This document shows positions 1 through 7,280 of a DNA stretch of 11,217 bases, in pieces. This DNA is from Euryarchaeota archaeon UBA257 (lineage in GTDB: Archaea; Thermoplasmatota; Poseidoniia; Poseidoniales; Thalassarchaeaceae). The notes under the pieces are model-generated. The model did no database searches. It saw only the letters and a program-made list of their open reading frames with translations, and was not told where the DNA came from. The stretch's first letter is position 1; each line of letters starts with the position of its first letter. A program made the translations under genes and the position numbers. The stretch lies in contig DAJO01000057.1 of NCBI GenBank assembly GCA_002498985.1, positions 464 to 11,680 on the forward strand. Reading direction: 5' to 3'.

Positions 1-2097
1 TATGAGGTTTTTTATGTTCTCTTCCATCATCCAAGTGGAAACTCTAGTGATGTAGAAATTAGAACTGCGATGGAAGAAACCGTTAGAGTGTTTCAAACCA
101 ATGAAGATGTTACAATAGATTATCCTTGGTTCACTAATGAGGCAAATAAGTCGAATCTGATCAGTACAATTGATGAGTCTTGGTCTAGAATACGCGTACA
201 AGTCAACTTGGATAGAGAGGACTCAAAGGTTTTGCTGAAGGAAACTATTGAAGATTTGGAGTTACCAGAAGATGCTCCAGAGGGAATGGAAAAATGGGTT
301 ACTGGAAACTTGGCTATCGACGTTGTATTTGACTTAACTCTTGAAGAAGAATTAATCAAAGCGGAATTGATTTCTGCACCTCTTACCTTACTTATTTTAC
401 TACTAGTGTTTGGAAGTCTTGTTGCTGCAGGTTTGCCTGTTCTGACTGGAATTTATACTGTGATTGCGGCTGTAGGTATAGTTACTGGACTAACTTATAT
501 TTTTGATGACATCACGATTTATGCAAATAATATTGTATCATTACTAGGTATTGGATTAAGTGTAGATTATTCATTATTCATAGTTAATCGATTCAGAGAG
601 GAGTTGCGTAGAGGTAGAGACCATAAAACAGCTATTGCAATGACTAGTGCTACTGCGGGTAGGGCTATTTTCTTCTCTGCAATGACTGTGATGGTTGGGT
701 TGATGGGTATGTTATTTTTCGAAAATACTGGTTTACCATCACTAGGTTGGGGCGGTATATGTGCCACCCTTGTTGCTTTGGTTTCATCAGTAGTTCTTTT
801 ACCGGCCATATTATCCTTATTAGGAGATAGAATAAACTCATTGAAAGTTCCTTTCTCAATGACAGATACGAACAAGGAAGACGGTTTTTGGTCATGGATT
901 GCTGAAGGCGTAATGAAGCGTCCTTTGTCCGTACTAATCCCAGCAGTGATGGTTCTACTAATCGCTGGTTCTCCTTTTCTCCAAGCAGATTGGGGCATAA
1001 CTACATACAAGGCTTTGAGTCCGGATGATGAATCAAGAAACGGTTTAGAATTAACAGATGTTTATTGGCCAGAAAATGTTGGGAATACTGCTCAGATTGT
1101 TTTTGAAATTGAAGAAAATATTGATCCTTTCTCAGAAGAAAATATTCGTAACTTGTACGATTTTTCAAAGGAAATTATGACTATCGAACATACTAGTTAT
1201 GTATACACATATGCGCATTTTGATTCGTCGATGAATATAGAGGAAGTGATTGCCTTTTGGGATGACTCTGAAGACGAAAACTTGACTTCTGAAGAAAAAT
1301 ATATTCTAGATTTGCAAAGGAATTTTCATCTTGAAAGTTCTGTAGGAAATAATGTAATTTTGGTGATTGTTGGAATAGAGGGTGAACAATCTAGTGAAGA
1401 TTCTAGAGATGTTGTGAACAGTATTCGATCTCTAGAAAGTAAAAATGACCAATTTGGTAGTCAAAGTACTGTTAATGTTGCAGGTATTGCAGCTTACAAT
1501 CAAGATGTTTTGGAAGCGGTGGCAGAAAATATGCCAATCGCTTTGGTATTTATTCTGATCTCGAGCTATATACTTATTTTCTTACAAGTTAGATCGGTAG
1601 TTTTACCACTAAAGGCGTTAGTAATGAATGTATTATCAGTCAGTGCTTCGTTCGGAGTATTGGTATGGATTTTCCAATATGGTAATGGGGCTGAATTATT
1701 AAATTTCACACCTCAACCCATAGATCCAACTACTCCAGTAATGATTTTTGCAATTTTATTCGGATTAAGTATGGATTATGAAGTTTTGATGTTATCAAGA
1801 ATTCACGAAGAATGGGAGCGAACCAAGGATAATACAAAGGCTGTAGCGGTCGGATTGCAAAAGAGTGGACGGATAATTACATCCGCAGCGTTGGTAATGA
1901 TAACTGTGTTTTCTGCCTTCGGTGTTTCCTCAGTTGTCCTAATGAAACAATTCGGTTTTATGCTTGCATTGGGTGTCGCTGTTGATGCTAGTATCGTTAG
2001 AGCATTGGTCGTTCCATCCACAATGCGATTAATGGGCGACATAAATTGGTGGGCTCCAAGTTGGATATCAAAAAATGAGTCTGATGAGGAAGAATAA
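1..2097 (+). CDS. MMPL/RND-family membrane exporter, 5'-truncated
   Basis: The reading frame is open to the left edge, so the true start lies outside; 698 residues are visible. The family exports lipids or other hydrophobic molecules using the proton gradient. Two homologous halves are seen. The first has a helix bundle (about residues 120-285) with the motif G-L-S-V-D-Y-S-L-F, followed by the R-F-R-E-E-L-R-R-G cytoplasmic loop. An extracytoplasmic domain of about 200 residues follows. The second bundle (about 515-680) carries F-G-L-S-M-D-Y-E-V-L, S-R-I-H-E-E-W and a terminal N-W-W-A-P. The two Asp-Tyr pairs (bases 565-570 and 1774-1779) match the proton-relay pairs known in mycobacterial MmpL3. 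The tail is short and acidic, without the long cytoplasmic domain of MmpL3. Family is secure; the cargo is unknown. The SDR gene starts 38 bases downstream, probably in the same transcript. Confidence 0.93.
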   Translation, partial: YEVFYVLFHHPSGNSSDVEIRTAMEETVRVFQTNEDVTIDYPWFTNEANKSNLISTIDESWSRIRVQVNLDREDSKVLLKETIEDLELPEDAPEGMEKWVTGNLAIDVVFDLTLEEELIKAELISAPLTLLILLLVFGSLVAAGLPVLTGIYTVIAAVGIVTGLTYIFDDITIYANNIVSLLGIGLSVDYSLFIVNRFREELRRGRDHKTAIAMTSATAGRAIFFSAMTVMVGLMGMLFFENTGLPSLGWGGICATLVALVSSVVLLPAILSLLGDRINSLKVPFSMTDTNKEDGFWSWIAEGVMKRPLSVLIPAVMVLLIAGSPFLQADWGITTYKALSPDDESRNGLELTDVYWPENVGNTAQIVFEIEENIDPFSEENIRNLYDFSKEIMTIEHTSYVYTYAHFDSSMNIEEVIAFWDDSEDENLTSEEKYILDLQRNFHLESSVGNNVILVIVGIEGEQSSEDSRDVVNSIRSLESKNDQFGSQSTVNVAGIAAYNQDVLEAVAENMPIALVFILISSYILIFLQVRSVVLPLKALVMNVLSVSASFGVLVWIFQYGNGAELLNFTPQPIDPTTPVMIFAILFGLSMDYEVLMLSRIHEEWERTKDNTKAVAVGLQKSGRIITSAALVMITVFSAFGVSSVVLMKQFGFMLALGVAVDASIVRALVVPSTMRLMGDINWWAPSWISKNESDEEE

Positions 2098-2135
2098 TTC
2101 GTTAAGTCGAAGTGTATAGGCTTGGACGGGTTTGT

Positions 2136-3170
2136 ATGAACGACGAATGTGTTGTTGTAACTGGCGCTAGTGGATATATTGGGAGCCATATTGTGGCGAA
2201 TCTCTTATTGAAGGGTAAAAAAGTTAGAGCGACAGTTCGAGATTCGCAGGACCATGAGCGAGTCAAGCACTTGAAAGAAATGGAAGTATCAGAGAATGGT
2301 TCGTTAGAAATTGTGGAAATGGATCTTTTTGATGAGGAAAGTGTAGACCTGGCAATAAGTGGGGCGACGGATGTAATTCATACTGCTGCGGTAGTTATCG
2401 TGAGGTCAAAAAATCCACAGGAAAAAATTGTTGATCCTAGTGTAATTGGCACAAAAAATATTATTTCAGCAATTGAAAAAAGTGGCACTGTTGAAAGATT
2501 CGTTCACACATCTTCAACTGCAGCAATTCGTCCAGAAGAATGGGAAGATGGTGAAGTCTTGACTACAGAAACATTTGCCAAAGATGCCACGTTAGAACAG
2601 AATCCATACGGGTTGGCAAAATATAGTGCTGAAATGGTTGTTAGAGATTGGCATAAACAAAAGAATGATGTAAAAAAACCAAGGATGGTTACTATTCATC
2701 CTTGTATGGTTTTTGGCCCACCTCTTTCACCAAGACACCTGAGAGGATCTCTTTCAATTATTATGATGTTAGTCAACAGAGAATTGCCGGTATTACTACC
2801 TATGCAAATCAGCATAGTTGACGTTAGAGATGTTGCTGAAGCTCATGTAAGGGCGTTGACGATGGGAGAAGATGGAGGTAGATATCTGACGGTTGCTGGC
2901 GAGATGATGTGGAGCGATATTTCAAAAATTCTAAAAAAAGAGTTTCCTGAAAGAAAATGGCCCTTCAGACAATTATCGTACTACTTTGCACTGATAGTGT
3001 GTGCATTCCATCCGAGAGTGAGTGTTTCTTGGGCAAAAAGACATTTGAAAAATAAATTATATTGGGATGCTACTCCTGCTGAAAAAGATTTGAAAATGGA
3101 ATGGAAATCTATGGATGAAACATTGGTTGATACGATTCCAAATATTATAAACAATAATTGGGACAAATAA
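2136..3170 (+). CDS. NAD(P)H-dependent extended SDR, dihydroflavonol-4-reductase-like
   Basis: A 344-residue Rossmann-fold oxidoreductase, normal length for extended SDRs. The N-terminus has the dinucleotide motif T-G-A-S-G-Y-I-G (residues 9-16). After the second strand comes V-R-A-T-V-R-D (30-36), whose arginines in the DFR/cinnamoyl-CoA-reductase group bind the NADPH 2'-phosphate. The active site shows H-T-S-S-T (124-128) and Y158-x-x-x-K162. The V-D-V-R-D-V-A-E-A-H stretch (228-237) is typical of the group. The ATG at 2136 is preferred because it puts the Rossmann strand at the usual distance from the N-terminus; a GTG at 2112 in the same frame would add eight residues. A hydrophobic segment at about 281-291 could touch the membrane. 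The likely reaction is reduction of a ketone or aldehyde, or sugar/sterol-type chemistry; the substrate cannot be told. It is probably cotranscribed with the exporter upstream. Confidence 0.88.
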   Translation: MNDECVVVTGASGYIGSHIVANLLLKGKKVRATVRDSQDHERVKHLKEMEVSENGSLEIVEMDLFDEESVDLAISGATDVIHTAAVVIVRSKNPQEKIVDPSVIGTKNIISAIEKSGTVERFVHTSSTAAIRPEEWEDGEVLTTETFAKDATLEQNPYGLAKYSAEMVVRDWHKQKNDVKKPRMVTIHPCMVFGPPLSPRHLRGSLSIIMMLVNRELPVLLPMQISIVDVRDVAEAHVRALTMGEDGGRYLTVAGEMMWSDISKILKKEFPERKWPFRQLSYYFALIVCAFHPRVSVSWAKRHLKNKLYWDATPAEKDLKMEWKSMDETLVDTIPNIINNNWDK

Positions 3171-3186
3171 TCACACACTAATACTG

Positions 3187-3200
3187 TTTATGTTTTATGC
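3187..3200 (+). promoter_or_regulatory. Probable archaeal TATA region for the S8 protease gene
   Basis: The 50-base gap before the protease gene holds an A/T-rich stretch with two TTTATG-like hexamers. It lies about 21-34 bases before the ATG at 3221. This is the distance expected from a TATA box to the transcription start, so the transcript would be leaderless or nearly so. No good Shine-Dalgarno sequence is seen before this ATG, which agrees with leaderless translation. The call rests on position and composition only. Confidence 0.4.
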
Positions 3201-3220
3201 TATTGTGAAATCGCGGACAT

Positions 3221-5728
3221 ATGCGTACTCTTACTCAGAATAGGGGTTTGGTAAAATTGAATCAAAAATCCGTAGCAGGTATACGACTAAATGCACTACT
3301 AATGGTAGTACTAATCGCTTCCATGTCGGGCTCTATTGCTTATGCAAGCAACAGTACTCAACCCGATACATCGAAAATGAGTAAGGAATTGGTTTCTGAA
3401 TTGGAATCAGTGGACGAAATAGAGGTAATTATTCAATTCACTAGTGAGCAAGATAGTTCGGTTTGGCAGTCTCTAGAAACCATGGGTATCGAAATGATTT
3501 CTGAAATGTCTGTGCTAAATGGTGGCCTAATCGTTGGAAAGTCAACAGATATCTCTCGGCTTTCTACATTTTCAATAGTACAACACATGGAGCTTAACGT
3601 CCCCATTGAACATTTTTATCTACCGGGAGACCAAAATGATACTGAAGCCATGATGCACGAAACTGTAAGATGGGTAAATGCTAGCTTGGCATGGCATCGT
3701 GCAATAATCGGGACCGATGGGGTTCTCAAAACAGAACCCGACCTCTCTCTGAAAGAATATGATGGTGAGGGCGCCACCGCAGTAGATCTTGATACTGGAA
3801 TTGATGGCGAACACCCAGACTTTGATTGTGGAGAGCCATGGACGGGAGAGAAACTAATCTGGTCTGCTAAATGGACTGGCCTCGCATGGGTCGATGCTCC
3901 TAATTGTAATTCGGACACATCCAGTGGACATGGGACTCACGTTGGCGGGACTATAGCAGGAAATGGTGACGCATCGGGCGGTAGAAGGTTAGGTACCGCA
4001 AAGGGTGCAACAATAGTTGCACTTGGAACTGGAGATGGAGCATCAATATTTGCAGCCGTAGAAGGGCTTGAGTGGACTTATCAACATAGTAGACCTGGTT
4101 TGAATGACTTCAATATCCGAGTAGTGTCTAATTCTTGGGGCACTAATGGAGATTACAACCCCTCCAACGCAGTAACACTGCTTACAGACATGCTGACTTA
4201 CGAAAATGATGTTGCTGTAATTTTTGCTGCTTCAAATAGTGGAGGAAGCGGCGGAGAGTCAGAAAGTGATTTGCGAACTAATGTATACGCAAATACACCT
4301 TCAGCAATATCTGTAGCTGCGCTTACTCACGATGGTAACGCTGTCACCTCTTTTTCGAGTCGAGGTTGGGATACCCAGCAACATACATGGCCAGATATTG
4401 GAGCCCCGGGAAGAGATATTTGGGCAACAGCACCAAGGGCGACTGCGATTGACGCATCGACTCGAACACAAGGCGACCTGTACTATATGGCAATATCAGG
4501 TACTAGCATGGCAACACCACATATCGGAGGAATTGCAACACTGCTCCTAGCAGCCGCACCATCATTAGGCGCTGCTGATTATCAAATCGAAGATCATGAT
4601 GAAGGCGAAAGCATGTATTTTGATCAACCTGCAAAGGGTTTGCAATTCGAAGATTGGGCAACTAGGAATGAGTCAAGAGTACATGAAATAGAATTAATTC
4701 TGGAACTCACCTCGCATTACGAAATCCTGAGAAACTCATGTGAAGAAGGTAATGATGATGACAGTTGTGATAATATTCCTGAGGATTGCTATCTCTCAGA
4801 AAATACAGACAGATGTCATGATTGGAGAGTCGGGCACGGCCTCGTCGACACAGATAGAGCTCTAGCGCTTGCGAGAACTCTTCAGGTTATGCGAGATCCT
4901 GATGAAGACGGGTTCTTAGATTATCCAGAAGCTACCGTTTGGGATGCTTACGAACATTATGAGGGGATTATGGATACAAGAGGTTTGCAACTCAGTACCG
5001 ATCAACTTAGACATGCTTGGAAAGGAGAGTGGAGTCATTTCAACAACGGTCCTACTAGCACTTTCGGCACATATTCTACCGATGATAGACACTACGTTTG
5101 GGTTCCAAACGGAACATATGAAATGCAAATTGCATTCAGTTCTCTTGATTGGGATACTGATACAGCACAAATAGCCCAAATTAGACCAAATGTTGATCTT
5201 GCCTCCGATGGAAATGATGATGCACAAGGACAGGGGACTCTAGTTGGTGATACGATTTACATCGTATTGGATATCCAGCCAGAGCATTGGAATGCATGGA
5301 CTGAATTCGATGTGACAGGTACGGCAATATCTCTTCCAGTCACAGGAGTCTTGACAGGTTCGGAATTTATGGAGCCACGAGTACCCTACACATTTGATGT
5401 TCTACTCACACTCGACGTTAGCCAAGAGTGGACATTTGAAGTGCCATTACGGTTCGATGGATACTCAGACTTGGACCCAGCCCCTCCTTCAGATTTCTAT
5501 GATGAAGATTCCTCATTCGACTTGATTATGGTCAGGCCGATTTACGATGAAAGTAAGATTCCGGCATTTAACGCTGACAATTCACCAATGATTGAAAAAT
5601 CATCTAACTCAATTTTTATGGCTGGATTTTTGCTTTCGTCTCTTCTCATCATTGTTGTTGCAGCCACTATATGGCTGCGGAATAAATCTGATGATGTCTT
5701 AGACGCTGTAATTGAAAATGAAGATTGA
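3221..5728 (+). CDS. Secreted, membrane-anchored subtilisin-family (S8) serine protease
   Basis: An 835-residue preproprotease acting outside the cell. The hydrophobic signal segment is about 24-41, with a probable cleavage after A-Y-A (42). An inhibitor-I9-like propeptide spans about 52-135. The catalytic domain has Asp191 (in D-T-G-I-D), His237 (in H-G-T-H-V-G-G), oxyanion Asn339 and Ser429 (in G-T-S-M-A-T-P-H), so the triad is complete. The domain's last helix (V-G-H-G-L-V-D-T, 537-544) is separated from the Ser region by a long acidic insert with four cysteines (507, 516, 523, 532). An EF-hand-like loop follows at 559-570, then a beta-rich region (about 600-770), a transmembrane helix (about 797-819) and a short acidic tail. 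The protein is therefore predicted to be tethered by its C-terminus. Its own promoter is likely upstream, and the next gene also encodes a surface protein. Substrate: exogenous or surface protein, by inference. Confidence 0.95.
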   Translation: MRTLTQNRGLVKLNQKSVAGIRLNALLMVVLIASMSGSIAYASNSTQPDTSKMSKELVSELESVDEIEVIIQFTSEQDSSVWQSLETMGIEMISEMSVLNGGLIVGKSTDISRLSTFSIVQHMELNVPIEHFYLPGDQNDTEAMMHETVRWVNASLAWHRAIIGTDGVLKTEPDLSLKEYDGEGATAVDLDTGIDGEHPDFDCGEPWTGEKLIWSAKWTGLAWVDAPNCNSDTSSGHGTHVGGTIAGNGDASGGRRLGTAKGATIVALGTGDGASIFAAVEGLEWTYQHSRPGLNDFNIRVVSNSWGTNGDYNPSNAVTLLTDMLTYENDVAVIFAASNSGGSGGESESDLRTNVYANTPSAISVAALTHDGNAVTSFSSRGWDTQQHTWPDIGAPGRDIWATAPRATAIDASTRTQGDLYYMAISGTSMATPHIGGIATLLLAAAPSLGAADYQIEDHDEGESMYFDQPAKGLQFEDWATRNESRVHEIELILELTSHYEILRNSCEEGNDDDSCDNIPEDCYLSENTDRCHDWRVGHGLVDTDRALALARTLQVMRDPDEDGFLDYPEATVWDAYEHYEGIMDTRGLQLSTDQLRHAWKGEWSHFNNGPTSTFGTYSTDDRHYVWVPNGTYEMQIAFSSLDWDTDTAQIAQIRPNVDLASDGNDDAQGQGTLVGDTIYIVLDIQPEHWNAWTEFDVTGTAISLPVTGVLTGSEFMEPRVPYTFDVLLTLDVSQEWTFEVPLRFDGYSDLDPAPPSDFYDEDSSFDLIMVRPIYDESKIPAFNADNSPMIEKSSNSIFMAGFLLSSLLIIVVAATIWLRNKSDDVLDAVIENED
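4895..4930 (+). other. EF-hand-like calcium-binding loop within the S8 protease
   Basis: Residues 559-570 read D-P-D-E-D-G-F-L-D-Y-P-E. Positions 1, 3, 5, 9 and 12 are Asp, Asp, Asp, Asp and Glu, with Gly at position 6, an exact match to the canonical EF-hand loop. No clear helix-loop-helix partner is visible, so it may be a single-loop calcium site, as is common in extracellular proteins. It sits just after the catalytic domain, where calcium could stiffen the linker to the C-terminal region. Confidence 0.7.
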
Positions 5729-5743
5729 AAAAATCATCAGATT
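5685..5743 (+). repeat. 11-bp inverted repeat spanning the S8 protease stop codon; possible terminator or 3' hairpin
   Basis: AATCTGATGAT at 5685-5695 is the exact reverse complement of ATCATCAGATT at 5733-5743. The loop between the arms is 37 bases and contains the TGA stop at 5726-5728. A T-rich run (CTTGTTTCTT, 5744-5753) follows directly. The layout suggests a 3' hairpin followed by a U-tract, so it may help end or stabilise the protease mRNA. The long loop and AT-rich stem make it weaker than a classical intrinsic terminator, and the T-run alone could be an archaeal termination signal. Confidence 0.4.
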
Positions 5744-5757
5744 CTTGTTTCTTACTG

Positions 5758-5769
5758 AATATATTATAC
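5758..5769 (+). promoter_or_regulatory. Probable TATA box for the Asp-box lipoprotein gene
   Basis: AATATATTATAC is the strongest TATA-like string in this 78-base gap. It is centred about 43 bases before the ATG at 5807. With the usual TATA-to-start distance of about 26 bases, transcription would begin near 5790 and give a leader of roughly 16 bases. This suggests the lipoprotein gene has its own promoter rather than depending on the protease gene. Confidence 0.42.
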
Positions 5770-5806
5770 CGTTATTCTGATGTATGGGGTGTACTGACGG
5801 TTGTTC

Positions 5807-7279
5807 ATGCGTGCTATAGCCGGCTGTATGATATTACTTTTTTTGGCACCGATGATTTCTGGTTGTTTTGCTGGTGATACCGTTGAGGAAATTAAAGAGA
5901 ACAATCCCTTTGATGACCTCTGCCCAAATGGCATTGCTAACAATACGTGGTATCACTATCCAGGGGCTATCGATGCTTTAACTACCCCTCATATAGTAAA
6001 TGGAACTTCAATTTTACAAGGTGAAAATATTCCTATATGTACAGAAGGGACATATTATGGAATTGGGTTCTCAACTTTTGAGCCCACTATTGGAATTACT
6101 TCACAAGATAACATCTACATGACGAGTTGGGGGAATGGGGCTGCTGGCGCTACTGCAATTATTCAGTGTACCAACCTTTTCGAGATGACTAATGTTTCCG
6201 AGTATTCGTGCCAGGATGTCTACAGTCCTACTCTAATTCCTGTTGGAAATTCTAATGATCCTTATGTTTACGTGGACCCTTGGACAGATCGAATAATGAA
6301 ATTCGATATGCATGCCTTGTTGGGAATGACTGTAGAAACATCAGATGATGAGGGGGAAACATGGTCTCCGTTACCTACAGGTGCTTCGGGAACTTCGATT
6401 CAGGACCATCAAACAATAGCTTCTTCTCCTTATCCTGCAGTATTACATCCAACAACATGGGTATTCTGTATCAATGGTAACTGGCAGTCTCCACTATGCT
6501 CATCAAGTTTTGATGGGGGTTTAACTTGGACTCAGCAAGTTCCAGGTGCTCCGCCTAATTGTAACAGCGGAGGATTGACTGGCCATATGGTAGGAGCCAA
6601 TGATGGGAACTTCTACAGAGGTAACCCTAGTTGTGATGGAGAGGGTTATTCAATTTACAAATCCACTGACGGCGGTTTGACTTGGTCTGAACATGTTCTA
6701 CCAACAGACGTTACAGGCACTGCAGATACTTGGAATGCCGAAGAGGCACAAGTTTACCCTGATGAAGAAAACAATGTACATGCAATGTGGATGGGTGTTG
6801 ATGATTTACCATATTATTCATATTCATTAGATCAGGGAAATTCTTGGAGCGACCCATTGATGATTGCTCCTCCTGGACTGAATGGTACCGGTTTCCCCGC
6901 AGTAGCAGCAGGAGATAGCGGTCGTGTCGCCTTTGCGTATCTTGGAGATACTGGAGGAGATACATGGAATGGCTATATTTCAGTTATGACAGACTCGTTC
7001 AGTGATATGCCGTTAATAACTACCGTCCAAGTGAATGACTTTGGCGACCCATTGAGCCTGGAAGCTGAATGCGGATACAATAGATGCGGAGGATTTGGAG
7101 ATTTCATAGATATTCTTGTAGATAGTCACGGAAGGGCTTGGTTTGGGCTTTCGCATAATATTGGCAATAATATACAAGATGAGGGAATTTACGGGACCAC
7201 AATGATGGGGCCAAGCCTCAGAGGAACCACAGTACCACTGAACGTATTACCTGAAGGTGGACCTCAGACACTGGCTTGA
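5807..7279 (+). CDS. Asp-box (BNR) repeat lipoprotein, sialidase-like beta-propeller fold
   Basis: A 490-residue surface protein. The ATG at 5807 is chosen over the in-frame TTG at 5801 because it gives a compact lipoprotein signal peptide ending in lipobox I-S-G-C with Cys20 as the lipidated residue. Four Asp-box motifs (S-x-D-x-G-x-T/S-W) are visible at residues 179-186, 234-241, 286-293 and 340-347, spaced 46-55 residues apart, one per propeller blade. Earlier (92-107) and later (432-449) stretches look like further blades. Ten cysteines besides Cys20 occur, many close together (221/231, 252/276, 422/427), suggesting disulfides. Such proteins are often named exo-alpha-sialidase, but the N-terminal R-I-P motif and a clear arginine triad were not found, so enzymatic function is unproven; glycan or polymer binding is equally possible. 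The stop codon lies one base from that of the opposite-strand gene. Confidence 0.85.
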   Translation: MRAIAGCMILLFLAPMISGCFAGDTVEEIKENNPFDDLCPNGIANNTWYHYPGAIDALTTPHIVNGTSILQGENIPICTEGTYYGIGFSTFEPTIGITSQDNIYMTSWGNGAAGATAIIQCTNLFEMTNVSEYSCQDVYSPTLIPVGNSNDPYVYVDPWTDRIMKFDMHALLGMTVETSDDEGETWSPLPTGASGTSIQDHQTIASSPYPAVLHPTTWVFCINGNWQSPLCSSSFDGGLTWTQQVPGAPPNCNSGGLTGHMVGANDGNFYRGNPSCDGEGYSIYKSTDGGLTWSEHVLPTDVTGTADTWNAEEAQVYPDEENNVHAMWMGVDDLPYYSYSLDQGNSWSDPLMIAPPGLNGTGFPAVAAGDSGRVAFAYLGDTGGDTWNGYISVMTDSFSDMPLITTVQVNDFGDPLSLEAECGYNRCGGFGDFIDILVDSHGRAWFGLSHNIGNNIQDEGIYGTTMMGPSLRGTTVPLNVLPEGGPQTLA

Positions 7280-7280
7280 T

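Noticed and set aside
567..1010. Opposite-strand open frame inside the MMPL gene, and similar long antisense frames at 120-359, 1803-2189, 3616-3918, 4916-5227, 6711-6965, 8024-8398 and 9479-10063
   Set aside because: They lie entirely or mainly within well-supported genes on the other strand or frame and show no recognisable domain.
2112..2135. Upstream GTG start for the SDR gene, adding eight residues
   Set aside because: The ATG at 2136 puts the first Rossmann strand directly at the N-terminus as is usual, and the extra residues resemble nothing in the family.
5807..7279. Calling the Asp-box protein a true exo-alpha-sialidase
   Set aside because: Asp boxes are structural and occur in many propellers; the catalytic motifs of GH33 were not seen.
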